Positions 43,920 through 52,845 of a stretch of DNA of 64,000 nucleotides are shown one piece after another. A program made the position numbers and the translations under genes. The DNA is from Parasutterella muris. Lineage in GTDB: Bacteria > Pseudomonadota > Gammaproteobacteria > Burkholderiales > Burkholderiaceae_F. The notes under the pieces were generated by a model, which worked only from the letters and a program-made list of their open reading frames with translations, had not been told where the DNA came from and searched no databases. The DNA is taken from the NCBI RefSeq assembly GCF_943193095.1, contig NZ_CALPCV010000002.1, forward strand, positions 86,293 through 150,292, in the 5' to 3' direction. Each line of letters begins with the position of its first letter. Position 1 is the first letter of the stretch.

Positions 43920-44689
43920 AATGTAGCTCTGCTGAAAAGCTTAAAAAAGTTTCTCGTCGAGGCGTCAGCGACCTCGTCAAGTGAAACACCTCTGAGTGAG
44001 GCGACCTTCTCGGCGACCAGTCTGACGTAGGAAGGTTCATTTTGTTTGCCGCGATACGGGATCGGAGCAAGATACGGACAATCGGTTTCCACAAGGAAGC
44101 GATCCTCCGGTACCCAGGAGGCGACATCCTGGATTTGAGCGGCGTTCTTAAAGGTGACAATGCCGGAGAAAGAGATATATCCGCCAAGGTCAAGCGCCGC
44201 CCGCGCCATTTCTTTGTCACTGGTGAAGCAGTGAAGTACAAAGCCGCATTGATCGGCGCCGTGCGAACGAAGAATGTCCATCGTGTCTTCTTTCGCGTCT
44301 CTTGAGTGGATGATCAGGGGCAGTTTCGCGATTTTTGCGGCCTCTACGTGCCGCGCAAAGCGCTCCTTCTGATCGTCATACGGCGCTTCTTCGTAGTAGT
44401 AATCAAGACCGCATTCACCGATCGCGACGATTTTCTCCGGTTTGGACAATTCGACGAGTTCTTCAATTGACGCCTCATGAGGATCGTCATGCGTACTCGG
44501 ATGAACGCCGACCGCATACCAAGTATTGGCATGCTCCTGCGTGAATTTCAGACCGCGTTCATATTCGTGAAGCGAACAGCCCGCGATCAGAGTTCCAGCG
44601 ACATCCGCTTTCTTCATGCGCTCAAAGAGCTCGGGCAGCATGTCCGCAAAGCAGTCGCTGTCAATGTGAGAGTGTGAATCGATCAGCAT
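43916..44689 (-). CDS. tatD: TatD-family metal-dependent deoxyribonuclease
   Basis: 257 residues with the TatD metal-binding motifs in order: DSHSHID (4-10), GECGLDYYY (about 93-101), LIIHSRDA, FVLHCFTSD and ETDCPYLAP. YcfH/TatD enzymes are cytoplasmic 3'-5' DNA exonucleases. The gene lies 1 bp from lpxH in the same direction. Confidence 0.94.
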   Translation of the reverse strand: MLIDSHSHIDSDCFADMLPELFERMKKADVAGTLIAGCSLHEYERGLKFTQEHANTWYAVGVHPSTHDDPHEASIEELVELSKPEKIVAIGECGLDYYYEEAPYDDQKERFARHVEAAKIAKLPLIIHSRDAKEDTMDILRSHGADQCGFVLHCFTSDKEMARAALDLGGYISFSGIVTFKNAAQIQDVASWVPEDRFLVETDCPYLAPIPYRGKQNEPSYVRLVAEKVASLRGVSLDEVADASTRNFFKLFSRATL

Positions 44690-44690
44690 T

Positions 44691-45479
44691 TCAGCTCAGG
44701 TGTCCGAAATGAATATAGTTGTTTTCAAAGCTCAGATAGCCGCCGCGCTGATTGCCGTTCTCGAAGTCCCAATCGGGAAGTACCCAGCGGTCAAAACGCG
44801 AGTCCTCGTTCACATGCGTATGGTGAGCGGGCTTATGCGTATGGCCGTGGATGACGACTTTGCATCCTGCGGAGCGAAGTGACTTCGCGACTTCGGAAAC
44901 GACCACATCCATATATGCGGCGTCTTTCTTTTGGTTATCGGCTTTGCTTTGTGAGCGAAGTCCGTTGGCCAGTTCGACGCGATACTTCAGCTCTTCCTTG
45001 AGGATTTGCTTCTGTACCGCCGGATCGCGCAGCGTGCTTCGGAACTGCTGATAATCATGATCAAGCGTGCACCAGGCATCGCCGTGAGACAAGAGGACTT
45101 TTTCCCGACCGATCTGAACCGTGATCGGGTCGCAGAGAATCTGCGCGCCGATCGAAGCGGCGAAATCCGCGCCGAGCAGAAAATCGCGGTTGCCGTGCAT
45201 GAGATAAATTCGATGTCCGTCGCTGAAGTACTGCTTCAGCGCGCTGATCACGTCGACATACTGCTCAGCCATATCATCTCCGGCCCAGAACTCAAAGAGA
45301 TCTCCGAGAATGACAAGCTCGCTGAAGCGAGCGGCGTCCGTTTTAAGAAACTTTAGAAAAGCTTCCTTAGTCGCCGGTTTGTCGTTCGAGAGATGAAGGT
45401 CCGCGATAAACACCGGGTTCAGAAGAACAGGAATCTTGGAAACACAAATTTCCGAAGGTGCCGCTGCGCTTAATGCCAC
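44691..45479 (-). CDS. lpxH: UDP-2,3-diacylglucosamine diphosphatase LpxH
   Basis: The peripheral membrane enzyme that makes lipid X in lipid A synthesis. Metallophosphoesterase motifs: FIADLHLS, LGDLFEFWAGDD, MHGNRDFLLG, LSHGDAWC and VIHGHTHKP. The GTG start at 45479 gives 262 residues with an N-terminal extension of about 20 residues; a GTG just before FIADLHLS (near 45410) is an alternative and closer to family length. Directly after ppiB. Confidence 0.95.
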   Translation of the reverse strand: MALSAAAPSEICVSKIPVLLNPVFIADLHLSNDKPATKEAFLKFLKTDAARFSELVILGDLFEFWAGDDMAEQYVDVISALKQYFSDGHRIYLMHGNRDFLLGADFAASIGAQILCDPITVQIGREKVLLSHGDAWCTLDHDYQQFRSTLRDPAVQKQILKEELKYRVELANGLRSQSKADNQKKDAAYMDVVVSEVAKSLRSAGCKVVIHGHTHKPAHHTHVNEDSRFDRWVLPDWDFENGNQRGGYLSFENNYIHFGHLS

Positions 45480-45971
45480 TTAGATAACCTCAGCTTTTTT
45501 GATAATGACGTCTTCGTTGGGAACATCGTCGTAGTAGCCGACGCGGCCGGTACGGACAGTAGCGATTTTATCGACTGCGTCAAAACCGGCGACAACTTTG
45601 CCGAATACGGCGTAGCCCCAGCCGTTCATGGTTTCGCTCTTGAAGTCAAGGAACTTGTTGTCAGCGACATTGATGAAGAACTGAGCGGAAGCGGAGTGCG
45701 GATCCATTGTACGGGCCATGGAGATGGTGTACTTCTCGTTGGAAAGACCGTTGTTGGCTTCGTTGCGGATCGGATCACGTGTCGGGACTTCATCCATGCC
45801 GGGCTTGAAGCCGCCGCCCTGGATCATGAAGCCGGGGATGACGCGGTGGAAAATCAGACCGTCATAGTGACCGTCTTTGACGTACTGCTCGAAGTTTTCC
45901 GCAGTGACCGGTGCATTCTTGTAATCGAGTTCGATGTCGATGTTGCCGAAATTTGTTTCTAAACGAATCAT
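45480..45971 (-). CDS. ppiB: cytoplasmic cyclophilin-type peptidyl-prolyl isomerase
   Basis: 163 residues, no signal peptide, with the cyclophilin core FHRVIPGFMIQGGGF, MARTMDPHSASAQFFINV and GYAVFGKVVAGFDAVD. It catalyses proline isomerisation in the cytoplasm. It directly follows a paralogue with a signal peptide and precedes lpxH by 0 bp. Confidence 0.96.
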   Translation of the reverse strand: MIRLETNFGNIDIELDYKNAPVTAENFEQYVKDGHYDGLIFHRVIPGFMIQGGGFKPGMDEVPTRDPIRNEANNGLSNEKYTISMARTMDPHSASAQFFINVADNKFLDFKSETMNGWGYAVFGKVVAGFDAVDKIATVRTGRVGYYDDVPNEDVIIKKAEVI

Positions 45972-45991
45972 TTCTTTTTCCTTATAACTAA

Positions 45992-46549
45992 TTACTTAAG
46001 AACTTTAACGCTTTCGATAATAACGGGTCTGGAAGGAACGTCATCATAGAATCCGCGGCTGGTGGTCGGCGTGCGGCCGATTTTGCGGACTACGTCCATG
46101 CCCTGAACAACTTTTCCGAAAACTGCATAGCCGTCCTTAGAAGAGTCGCCGTTTAAAAAGTCGTTGTCCTTCAGATTGATGAAGAACTGACTTGTCGCGG
46201 AGTTCGGGTCATTGGTTCTTGCCATCGCGATAGAGCCGACGGTGTTTTTAAGACCGTTCTTGTCTTCGAGTTTGATCGGGGCGCCGGTTTTCTTCTGGTT
46301 CATGTCTTTGGTAAAGCCGCCGCCCTGAATCATGAAGTTATTGATGACTCTGTGGAAGATGGTTCCGTTGTAAAAACCGGAATTGGCGTATTTCAGGAAA
46401 TTATCGACCGTGACCGGAGCCGCTTTGCTGTTGAGGTCAACGACAATTTTTCCTTCCGTGGTGTTGATTTCAACCATCGGAGCGGCAAAGGACGCAGCAG
46501 AGGCTGCACTCAGCAGGACGGCTGCGACGATTTTTTTTGTTGCGTTCAT
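45992..46549 (-). CDS. ppiA: periplasmic cyclophilin-type peptidyl-prolyl isomerase
   Basis: 185 residues with a Sec signal (MNATKKIVAAVLLSAASAASFA) followed by the cyclophilin core (FHRVINNFMIQGGGF, MARTNDPNSATSQFFINL). It is the exported twin of the gene 20 bp downstream. I use the ATG at 46549; a TTG five codons earlier is open but would add charged residues before the signal. Confidence 0.95.
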   Translation of the reverse strand: MNATKKIVAAVLLSAASAASFAAPMVEINTTEGKIVVDLNSKAAPVTVDNFLKYANSGFYNGTIFHRVINNFMIQGGGFTKDMNQKKTGAPIKLEDKNGLKNTVGSIAMARTNDPNSATSQFFINLKDNDFLNGDSSKDGYAVFGKVVQGMDVVRKIGRTPTTSRGFYDDVPSRPVIIESVKVLK

Positions 46550-46627
46550 ATTTCTTTTGTCCAAATCAAAAATTCTGAGTCGGTATTGACTCTCTGGTAA
46601 TTCATTGCACCCATAGCAGGCAAAGGC

Positions 46628-47176
46628 TTATTCGTCTATCTCTTTGAGTGCCTTTATTTTCTTTTTCAGAGTGGCATTTTTCGGATTCAGTCTTGAGGAT
46701 TTCTCAAACATCTGAAGCGCCTTAGCCTGATAGATATCGCCAAGGTTTTGGTATGTTGTAGCGTTCATCGCGCCGTTCTGGATCGCTCTTTCAAGAAGTT
46801 TCTGCGCATAGCCGAGGTTTCCTTCGCTCGCATAAATCACGGCAAGGTTGTTGTAGGGTTCGGCGACTTCGGGGTACTCACGCGTGAGCTGCTCGAATAC
46901 CGTTTTTGCTTCCTCTGTTCTGTTCGTATCAGCGAAGATAACGCCGCGCAGGAAGCGAAGATTCAGGTTCTGGGGGTTGGTTGCGAGTTCCTTATCGGCC
47001 AGCTCGAGCGCATCCTTATATTTACCGCGGGAAATGAGCTGATTAACCGAGCGGGCCGGATTAATAATTTCAGGCGTACTGTCTCCGAAAAGCGGCACGG
47101 CATCCTGAGCATAAGCCGCAGCGGAAAATAATCCGAGGGAAAGAGCGGAAGTGACCAATAATTTTGCCAAGCGCAT
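46628..47176 (-). CDS. secreted TPR-repeat protein
   Basis: 182 residues, Sec signal (MRLAKLLVTSALSLGLFSAAAYA) and about three TPR motifs (GKYKDALELADKELATNPQNLNLRFLRG, EEAKTVFEQLTREYPEVAEPYNNLAVIYASEGNLGYAQKLLERA in outline). Such proteins are periplasmic scaffolds; no specific partner is evident. It lies 79 bp upstream of ppiA on the same strand. Confidence 0.85.
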   Translation of the reverse strand: MRLAKLLVTSALSLGLFSAAAYAQDAVPLFGDSTPEIINPARSVNQLISRGKYKDALELADKELATNPQNLNLRFLRGVIFADTNRTEEAKTVFEQLTREYPEVAEPYNNLAVIYASEGNLGYAQKLLERAIQNGAMNATTYQNLGDIYQAKALQMFEKSSRLNPKNATLKKKIKALKEIDE

Positions 47177-47542
47177 TACTTAACCTTATTGAATTAAATG
47201 CCAAGAATTTTAATGTTAGACGGATTTTTTAGCCAAAATCTCAAGCTCGGCTGAAAACAAATTTTGTTAACAAAAGAATATGATTTTTTGCTTTTGAGGC
47301 GCTCTTCATCAAGCGGCCTTCTCACAGTAAAGATTAATAGCGGCTCCGTGCATGGAAACTTGAGTCATTCTGGTCTTTCCGCAGTGACTTTTGTCAATTG
47401 TCGAATTTATTGAGCGAACGGATTCCGAAGACGCCTGAAATTGCATTTCTCACGCGGAGAGTTACGGACCTGTCTGATAAAATCAAAAAATTATCCTGGG
47501 CGGACTGCAGACTGTCCGTTGACAACCTTAAAGAAGGTAAAG
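47177..47542 (+). promoter_or_regulatory. cysS upstream region
   Basis: About 365 bp between divergent genes. The frame upstream of cysS is open to 47441 but lacks family sequence and is not counted as coding. A GATAAAAT -10-like element is near 47475-47482. CGGAC-TGCAGACT-GTCCG (about 47502-47519) is a small hairpin just before the Shine-Dalgarno sequence. Nothing else is recognised. Confidence 0.35.
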
Positions 47543-48949
47543 ATGGCATTAAAAATCTACAACACACTGACGCGCAAGCAAGAACCGTTTCAATCGATCG
47601 AACCCGGAAAAGTCGGGATGTATGTCTGCGGCGTGACGGTGTATGACGACTGCCATATCGGACACGGCAGAACATTTATCGCGTTTGACGTGATTCGCCG
47701 CTGGCTGCAGGCAAGCGGCTATGACGTCAAGTTCATCCGCAACGTGACCGATATCGACGACAAGATTATTAAACGCGCAGCTGAGCGCGGCGTGCTTCCT
47801 GAAGAACTGGCTAAGAAATATACAGAGCGCATGCAGGAAGACTTCAGAAATCTCGGCTGCTTGGGCCCGACGGTAGAACCGAGAGCGACACAGTACATTC
47901 CTAAGATGCTTGCTCTGATCGAGACGTTGGAAGAAAAAGGCTACGCGTATCAGGATAAAAACGGCGACGTGGATTACTCCGTTCGCAAGTTTGCTCCGTA
48001 CGGACGCCTCTCCGGCAAGAAAGTCGACGAGCTTCAGCCCGGAGAACGCGTGCAGGTTGACGCGGCTAAGAAAGATCCGCTGGACTTTGCGCTTTGGAAG
48101 AGCGCTAAACCCGGTGAGCCGATGTGGGATTCTAAGTGGGGCAAGGGACGTCCCGGCTGGCATATCGAATGCTCGGCGATGAGCTGCGACCTGCTTGGAG
48201 AAACGTTCGATATTCACGGCGGCGGTCCGGATCTGCTTTTCCCGCACCATGAAAATGAAATCGCTCAGAGCGAAGCCGCAAACGGTAAGAAGTTTGTCAA
48301 CACCTGGATGCATTCCGGTCCGCTTCGTGTGAATGGCGAGAAAATGAGCAAGTCTCTCGGTAACTTCTGGACGATTCGCGACGCGATGAAGGAAACCAAT
48401 GAGCACTACGGCGAAAAGAACGGCAGCGAAACACTGCGCTTCTTCCTTTTGAAGTCTCATTACCGCAGCCCGATTGACTTCTCCGCGGCGCTTGTCGAGG
48501 ACTCTCACGCAGGTCTGATGCGCCTTTACAACGCGCTCAAGAGCACCGCTGCGGATGATCAGCCGCTTGACTGGAATGAAGAGCACGCCAAGCGTTTCAA
48601 AGAAGCGATGGACGAGGATTTCAACACCGCCGGCGCGGTGGCTGTTCTCTTTGAACTCGCTAACGCAGTGAACGCGACGAAGTCTTCCGTTCTTGCTAGA
48701 CAGCTTAAAGAACTTGGCAAAGTTCTCGGTATTCTTCAGCTGGATCCGGAAGTGTTTGTGAAAGGCGCTGTGGCCGAAGTCGACGAGGCTTGGGTCGAAT
48801 CCATGATTCAAGAGCGTAAAGAAGCCAAAGCGGCAAAAAACTGGGCGCGCGCCGATGAGATTCGTAAAGAGCTCAGCGATAAAGGCATCATTCTTGAAGA
48901 TGCGCCCGGAGGCGTGACCACATGGCGTAAGGGTCAGCCTTCCGCATAG
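47543..48949 (+). CDS. cysS: cysteinyl-tRNA synthetase
   Basis: 468 residues. Class I motifs: zinc-site Cys29 in MYVCGVTVYDDCHIGHG with HIGHG at 38-42, GWHIECSAM, and KMSKSLGN. The ATG at 47543 is preceded by AAGAAGG; the longer open frame upstream has no homology to the family. It is 10 bp upstream of the glycosylase gene. Confidence 0.98.
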   Translation: MALKIYNTLTRKQEPFQSIEPGKVGMYVCGVTVYDDCHIGHGRTFIAFDVIRRWLQASGYDVKFIRNVTDIDDKIIKRAAERGVLPEELAKKYTERMQEDFRNLGCLGPTVEPRATQYIPKMLALIETLEEKGYAYQDKNGDVDYSVRKFAPYGRLSGKKVDELQPGERVQVDAAKKDPLDFALWKSAKPGEPMWDSKWGKGRPGWHIECSAMSCDLLGETFDIHGGGPDLLFPHHENEIAQSEAANGKKFVNTWMHSGPLRVNGEKMSKSLGNFWTIRDAMKETNEHYGEKNGSETLRFFLLKSHYRSPIDFSAALVEDSHAGLMRLYNALKSTAADDQPLDWNEEHAKRFKEAMDEDFNTAGAVAVLFELANAVNATKSSVLARQLKELGKVLGILQLDPEVFVKGAVAEVDEAWVESMIQERKEAKAAKNWARADEIRKELSDKGIILEDAPGGVTTWRKGQPSA

Positions 48950-48959
48950 GTCGTGTTTT

Positions 48960-49613
48960 ATGGCAGCGACAGACGATAAGCCGCAGTGGTGGGATCAGGC
49001 TAAGAGAGAACTCTCGGCTGCCGATCCGGTGATGGCCGCGCTCATTGAATCGAGTCCGGACGTTCACCTGATCTGCCGCGGCGATCCGTTTGAGACGCTC
49101 TTGCGCTCGGTGGTCGGTCAGCAGATATCAGTAAAAGCCGCGGCGAACATTTGGAATCGCTTTGCCGCGGCCTGTCCGAATCTAGACCCGGAAGTCATTC
49201 GCAGAAAGCATCGCAGAACGCTGCGCGCTGCCGGTCTTTCCGAACGTAAAACAGATTTTATTTACGACATATGCCGCTATTTTTCCGAGCGTCAGGACGT
49301 AGTCAATCATTTTGAAGAGTTTTCCGATGAAGAGCTGATAAAGGAGCTCTGCACCATTAAGGGAATCGGCCGATGGACTGCAGAAATGTTTCTAATTTTT
49401 GCGCTTCGGCGTCCGAACGTTTCGCCTCTTTTAGACTACGGTTTTGTAAAAGCAATCGGCAGAGCTTACTTCGCAGGCGAAGAATTTGACAGTCTTTCAG
49501 CGTCAGAACGTCAGAATAAAATTCTTCCCGTTGTGCAGCGTTGGGAGCCATGGAAAACCGCGGCGACGTGGTATCTGTGGCGAAGTCTGAATAACGCTCC
49601 GGTTCAGTATTAA
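48960..49613 (+). CDS. DNA-3-methyladenine glycosylase II (HhH-GPD)
   Basis: 217 residues with FETLLRSVVGQQISVKAA, the helix-hairpin-helix LCTIKGIGRWTAEMFLIF, and the catalytic Asp region SPLLDYGFVKAIGR. It removes alkylated purines. The length is that of the short AlkA-like form without the N-terminal domain found in E. coli AlkA. Between cysS and accA, same strand, close spacing. Confidence 0.92.
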   Translation: MAATDDKPQWWDQAKRELSAADPVMAALIESSPDVHLICRGDPFETLLRSVVGQQISVKAAANIWNRFAAACPNLDPEVIRRKHRRTLRAAGLSERKTDFIYDICRYFSERQDVVNHFEEFSDEELIKELCTIKGIGRWTAEMFLIFALRRPNVSPLLDYGFVKAIGRAYFAGEEFDSLSASERQNKILPVVQRWEPWKTAATWYLWRSLNNAPVQY

Positions 49614-49622
49614 AGGCAAAAA

Positions 49623-50591
49623 ATGACAAAAATTACTTATTTGGAATTTGAAAAACCCGCAGCTCAGCTCGAAGAAAAAATTCAGGAGCTTCGGGAAATG
49701 AATGAAAAATCCGAAGGCATGGAGCTTCAGAGCGATATCAATCGGCTGGAGAAAAAGAAGCTCAAACTGCTCAAGGATATCTTTGCCAAGCTTTCGCCCT
49801 GGGCTATTTCACTTCTTGCGCGTCATCCGCAGCGTCCTTATACGCTCGACTATATTCGCATGCTCTTTACCGATTTTCATGAGCTGCACGGAGACAGAGC
49901 TTATGCGGACGACGCTTCGATCGTCGGCGGGATGGCGCGCTTTAACGGTGAACCCGTGATGGTGATCGGTCATCAGAAAGGCAGAGACACCAAAGAGCGT
50001 ACGCTGAGAAACTTTGGTATGAGCCGACCTGAAGGCTATCGTAAGGCACTTCGCCTGATGCAGACCGCAGAGAAGTTCCGCATGCCGATTTTCACCTTTG
50101 TGGATACCCCGGGTGCTTATCCCGGCATTGGTGCCGAAGAGCGCGGACAGTCGGAAGCGATCGGACACAACCTCTATGTGATGAGTCAGCTTAAGACGCC
50201 GATTATTACAACGATCATCGGTGAAGGCGGCTCAGGCGGCGCGCTTGCAATCGCGGTCGCCGACATCGTCCAGATGCTTCAGTACTCCACATACTCCGTT
50301 ATTTCGCCCGAGGGCTGCGCCTCCATTCTGTGGAAGAGCGCCGCAAAGGCGCCGGACGCGGCCAAAGCGCTCGGACTGACCGCGCCTCAGCTTTTTGAAG
50401 GTAGGCTCATTGATAAAATCGTAGAGGAGCCGCTCGGCGGCGCGCACCGTGATCCTGAACTGATGGCGCAGAATCTGAAGCGCTCGCTGAATGATTCGCT
50501 TCGCACGCTCAAACATCTGAGCGTGGAGGAACTCCTTGAAAAACGCCATCAGAAGCTGATGGATTACGGGAAATATGTCACCGAAGCCTGA
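49623..50591 (+). CDS. accA: acetyl-CoA carboxylase carboxyltransferase subunit alpha
   Basis: 322 residues; with AccD it transfers the carboxyl group to acetyl-CoA to start fatty acid synthesis. Recognised by LEFEKPAAQLEEKIQELR at the N-terminus, FHELHGDRAYADD, FVDTPGAYPGIGAEERGQ and EGGSGGALAIAVAD. The 3' end overlaps tilS by 17 nt. Confidence 0.98.
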   Translation: MTKITYLEFEKPAAQLEEKIQELREMNEKSEGMELQSDINRLEKKKLKLLKDIFAKLSPWAISLLARHPQRPYTLDYIRMLFTDFHELHGDRAYADDASIVGGMARFNGEPVMVIGHQKGRDTKERTLRNFGMSRPEGYRKALRLMQTAEKFRMPIFTFVDTPGAYPGIGAEERGQSEAIGHNLYVMSQLKTPIITTIIGEGGSGGALAIAVADIVQMLQYSTYSVISPEGCASILWKSAAKAPDAAKALGLTAPQLFEGRLIDKIVEEPLGGAHRDPELMAQNLKRSLNDSLRTLKHLSVEELLEKRHQKLMDYGKYVTEA

Positions 50592-52017
50592 TATCAAAAC
50601 TGCTAAACGACACAGAACGCCGGCGATTACCACTCGAGTGAGTGAGTCGCTGGCAGCAATTTCCGGGAAACTGTCTGATAAAGACAGAAGGCTTGAGATC
50701 GCAAGCCAAAACCCGCTTCCCAATGTGGTGGTCGCCTTTTCCGGCGGCCTTGATTCCACGGTCCTTCTTCACGCGGTCACTCGTCTTAAAGATAAGAAAT
50801 TCGGACGCATTACCGCGGTCCACGTTCATCACGGTCTCTCTAAGAATGCCGGAGCATGGGCAGAATTCTGCCAAGATACCGCGAAAAAATTCGGCGCGGA
50901 ATTTGTCCTGCGCAAGGTCAAAGTTGTGTCTTCCGGCGAAGGTATAGAAGCCGCTGCCAGAAAAGAGCGCTATCGAGTCCTCGAAGAAGTTCTTAAAGAG
51001 CAGGGTGCTTCAGCACTATTAACCGCGCATCATCTCGACGATCAGATTGAAACCTTCCTCATTCAGTGGATGCGGGGCGCGGGTCCCGAAGGTTTATCCG
51101 CAATGCCCGCTCTCAAGGCGGACAGCGGCGTAGTTATCGCACGTCCTTTTTTGGCGTTCACGCGCAAAGAACTCGAAGAGTACGCCGTCAAGAAACATCT
51201 CCAATGGGTGGAAGACGAAAGCAATGAAGATACGGCTTATCTGCGTAACGCTCTGAGAAACATTGTGATTCCGGAGATGGAAAAGGCTCGTCCCGGCTTT
51301 AAGACGGCCGCCCAGCGCAGCATAGAACTCGTAGCGGAAGCCTCACAGATATTAAGGGAGACAGCGGCGGAAGATCTGAAAGAGGTGAGCGAGCATGAGA
51401 CCGGATTCATTTTGCTTGATCGTTTCTTCAAACTGTCTGCTGCTCGTCAGACAAGACTGCTTCGCTTATGGATCAGTCTTCATGGACTTAAGCCGCTGCA
51501 GAGGAATCGACTTCTGGAAATTCTGAGACAAATTAAAGAGACGGACAAACAGAGCGTGCTCCTTTTTACGTCTAATGATAAAGAGGTGCGTCGCTACGGA
51601 GCCCGACTGATGATTACGGCAAAGGAAAAGCAGGAAACGATTCCGGAGCTCGTTATTCAATGGCAGGGAGAAGAAAGTATTGATCTTCCAGGTTTTGACG
51701 GCAGGCTGGTATTTAAAAAAAATCCCATAGGCTTTAATGAAACGTATTTAAAGGCTATGCCGCTGACGGTTAAAACGAGAAGCGGCAGCGCGAAATTAAA
51801 GATTCATCCGTTCCGTCCGTCTAAAAAAATCAAGGTTCTCTACAAAGAAGCCAAGATCCCGGATTTTGAAAGAGCTCATCTTCCTCTGATATGGCGTAAC
51901 GGAAAACTCATCTTTGCCGCCCGACTCGGAGAAGAAATCCGAGAAAAACTAGATGATGACGGAAGTGAGAAGTACAGCATGGAGTTCGTAAAAAATCCCG
52001 AACTCAGTCTTTTATAA
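50575..52017 (+). CDS. tilS: tRNA(Ile)-lysidine synthetase TilS
   Basis: 480 residues; makes lysidine at C34 of tRNA-Ile(CAU). The PP-loop AFSGGLDSTVLLH (about 54-66), LLTAHHLDDQIETFLIQWMRG and NEDTAYLRNALRN are diagnostic; the C-terminal tRNA-binding domains follow. The first 45 residues are basic and longer than usual. The ATG at 50575 lies inside accA. Ends convergently with the ABC ATPase gene. Confidence 0.95.
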   Translation: MSPKPDIKTAKRHRTPAITTRVSESLAAISGKLSDKDRRLEIASQNPLPNVVVAFSGGLDSTVLLHAVTRLKDKKFGRITAVHVHHGLSKNAGAWAEFCQDTAKKFGAEFVLRKVKVVSSGEGIEAAARKERYRVLEEVLKEQGASALLTAHHLDDQIETFLIQWMRGAGPEGLSAMPALKADSGVVIARPFLAFTRKELEEYAVKKHLQWVEDESNEDTAYLRNALRNIVIPEMEKARPGFKTAAQRSIELVAEASQILRETAAEDLKEVSEHETGFILLDRFFKLSAARQTRLLRLWISLHGLKPLQRNRLLEILRQIKETDKQSVLLFTSNDKEVRRYGARLMITAKEKQETIPELVIQWQGEESIDLPGFDGRLVFKKNPIGFNETYLKAMPLTVKTRSGSAKLKIHPFRPSKKIKVLYKEAKIPDFERAHLPLIWRNGKLIFAARLGEEIREKLDDDGSEKYSMEFVKNPELSLL

Positions 52018-52043
52018 AGAAACAGCCGGCGTTCGCCGGCTGT
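52016..52043 (-). terminator. terminator between tilS and ABC transporter genes
   Basis: ACAGCCGGC (52022-52030) and GCCGGCTGT (52035-52043) form a 9-bp stem with loop GTTC. On the minus strand it is followed by TTCTTT, fitting the ABC operon. On + there is no T tract. Confidence 0.75.
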
Positions 52044-52047
52044 ACTG

Positions 52048-52845
52048 TTAAGGCGTCAGCAGCGCCTCAGGATTGTCGAATTCTGCTCCGCTTGCCTTCT
52101 CGAAGAGCTCAAGAAGCGATTGGATGGTCAGATTCTTTTTCTTTTCTCCGCCGACATCTACGACGACACGGCCTTCGTGCATCATGATGAGACGGTTGCC
52201 AAAGCGCAGCGCGTCCCTCATGTTATGCGTGATCATAAGTGTCGTGAGGTGTCCCTCGGAGACACGTTTCTGCGTGAGTTCAAGAACCTTTTCCGCGGTC
52301 TTCGGATCCAAGGCCGCCGTGTGTTCATCAAGCAGCAAAAGTTTCGGACGAACCAGAGTTGCCATAAGCAGCGTGATGGACTGTCTTTGACCGCCTGAAA
52401 GCGTTCCGATACGCGTTTCGAGACGGTTCTCCAAACCAAGATCAAGCTCCCTGAGCAGTTCTTTGAACTCCTCAATCTGATTGGCGCTTGAACTCCAGCG
52501 AAGCGAAAGCGGTTTGCCGCGTCTGCTTGCCATGGCAAGGTTTTCGGCAATCTGCATTTCTGCGGCTGTACCCTTCATCGGGTCCTGAAAGACGCGACCG
52601 ATGTAGCGTGCTCGAATATGTTCTGGCATGCGTGTGACATCGTCTCCGTTGATTCGGATCGAACCTTTATCCGGGAAGAACACGCCTGCGATGCAGTTCA
52701 TCAGTGTAGATTTGCCGGAACCGTTGGAGCCGATAACTGTGACGAAGTCACCTTCCTCGAGTGTCAGATTGACGCCGCGGAGCGCTTTTTTCTCGTTTGG
52801 CGTATGCGGAAAAAACGTTTTTCTCAGATCTTTAATCTCTAGCAT
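52048..52845 (-). CDS. ABC importer ATPase (TrpXYZ/PF04392-associated type)
   Basis: 265 residues with Walker A GSNGSGKST, signature LSGGQRQSITLLMA and Walker B LLLLDEHTAALDP. The Q-loop and D-loop (EHTAALDPKTAEKVL) fit ATPases that pair with BmpA- or TrpX-type importers. It overlaps the permease gene by 14 nt and is the last of three genes for a complete importer. Confidence 0.93.
   Translation of the reverse strand: MLEIKDLRKTFFPHTPNEKKALRGVNLTLEEGDFVTVIGSNGSGKSTLMNCIAGVFFPDKGSIRINGDDVTRMPEHIRARYIGRVFQDPMKGTAAEMQIAENLAMASRRGKPLSLRWSSSANQIEEFKELLRELDLGLENRLETRIGTLSGGQRQSITLLMATLVRPKLLLLDEHTAALDPKTAEKVLELTQKRVSEGHLTTLMITHNMRDALRFGNRLIMMHEGRVVVDVGGEKKKNLTIQSLLELFEKASGAEFDNPEALLTP

Noticed and set aside
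47549..48811. 420-residue open frame on - opposite cysS
   Set aside because: Antisense to a complete cysteinyl-tRNA synthetase.
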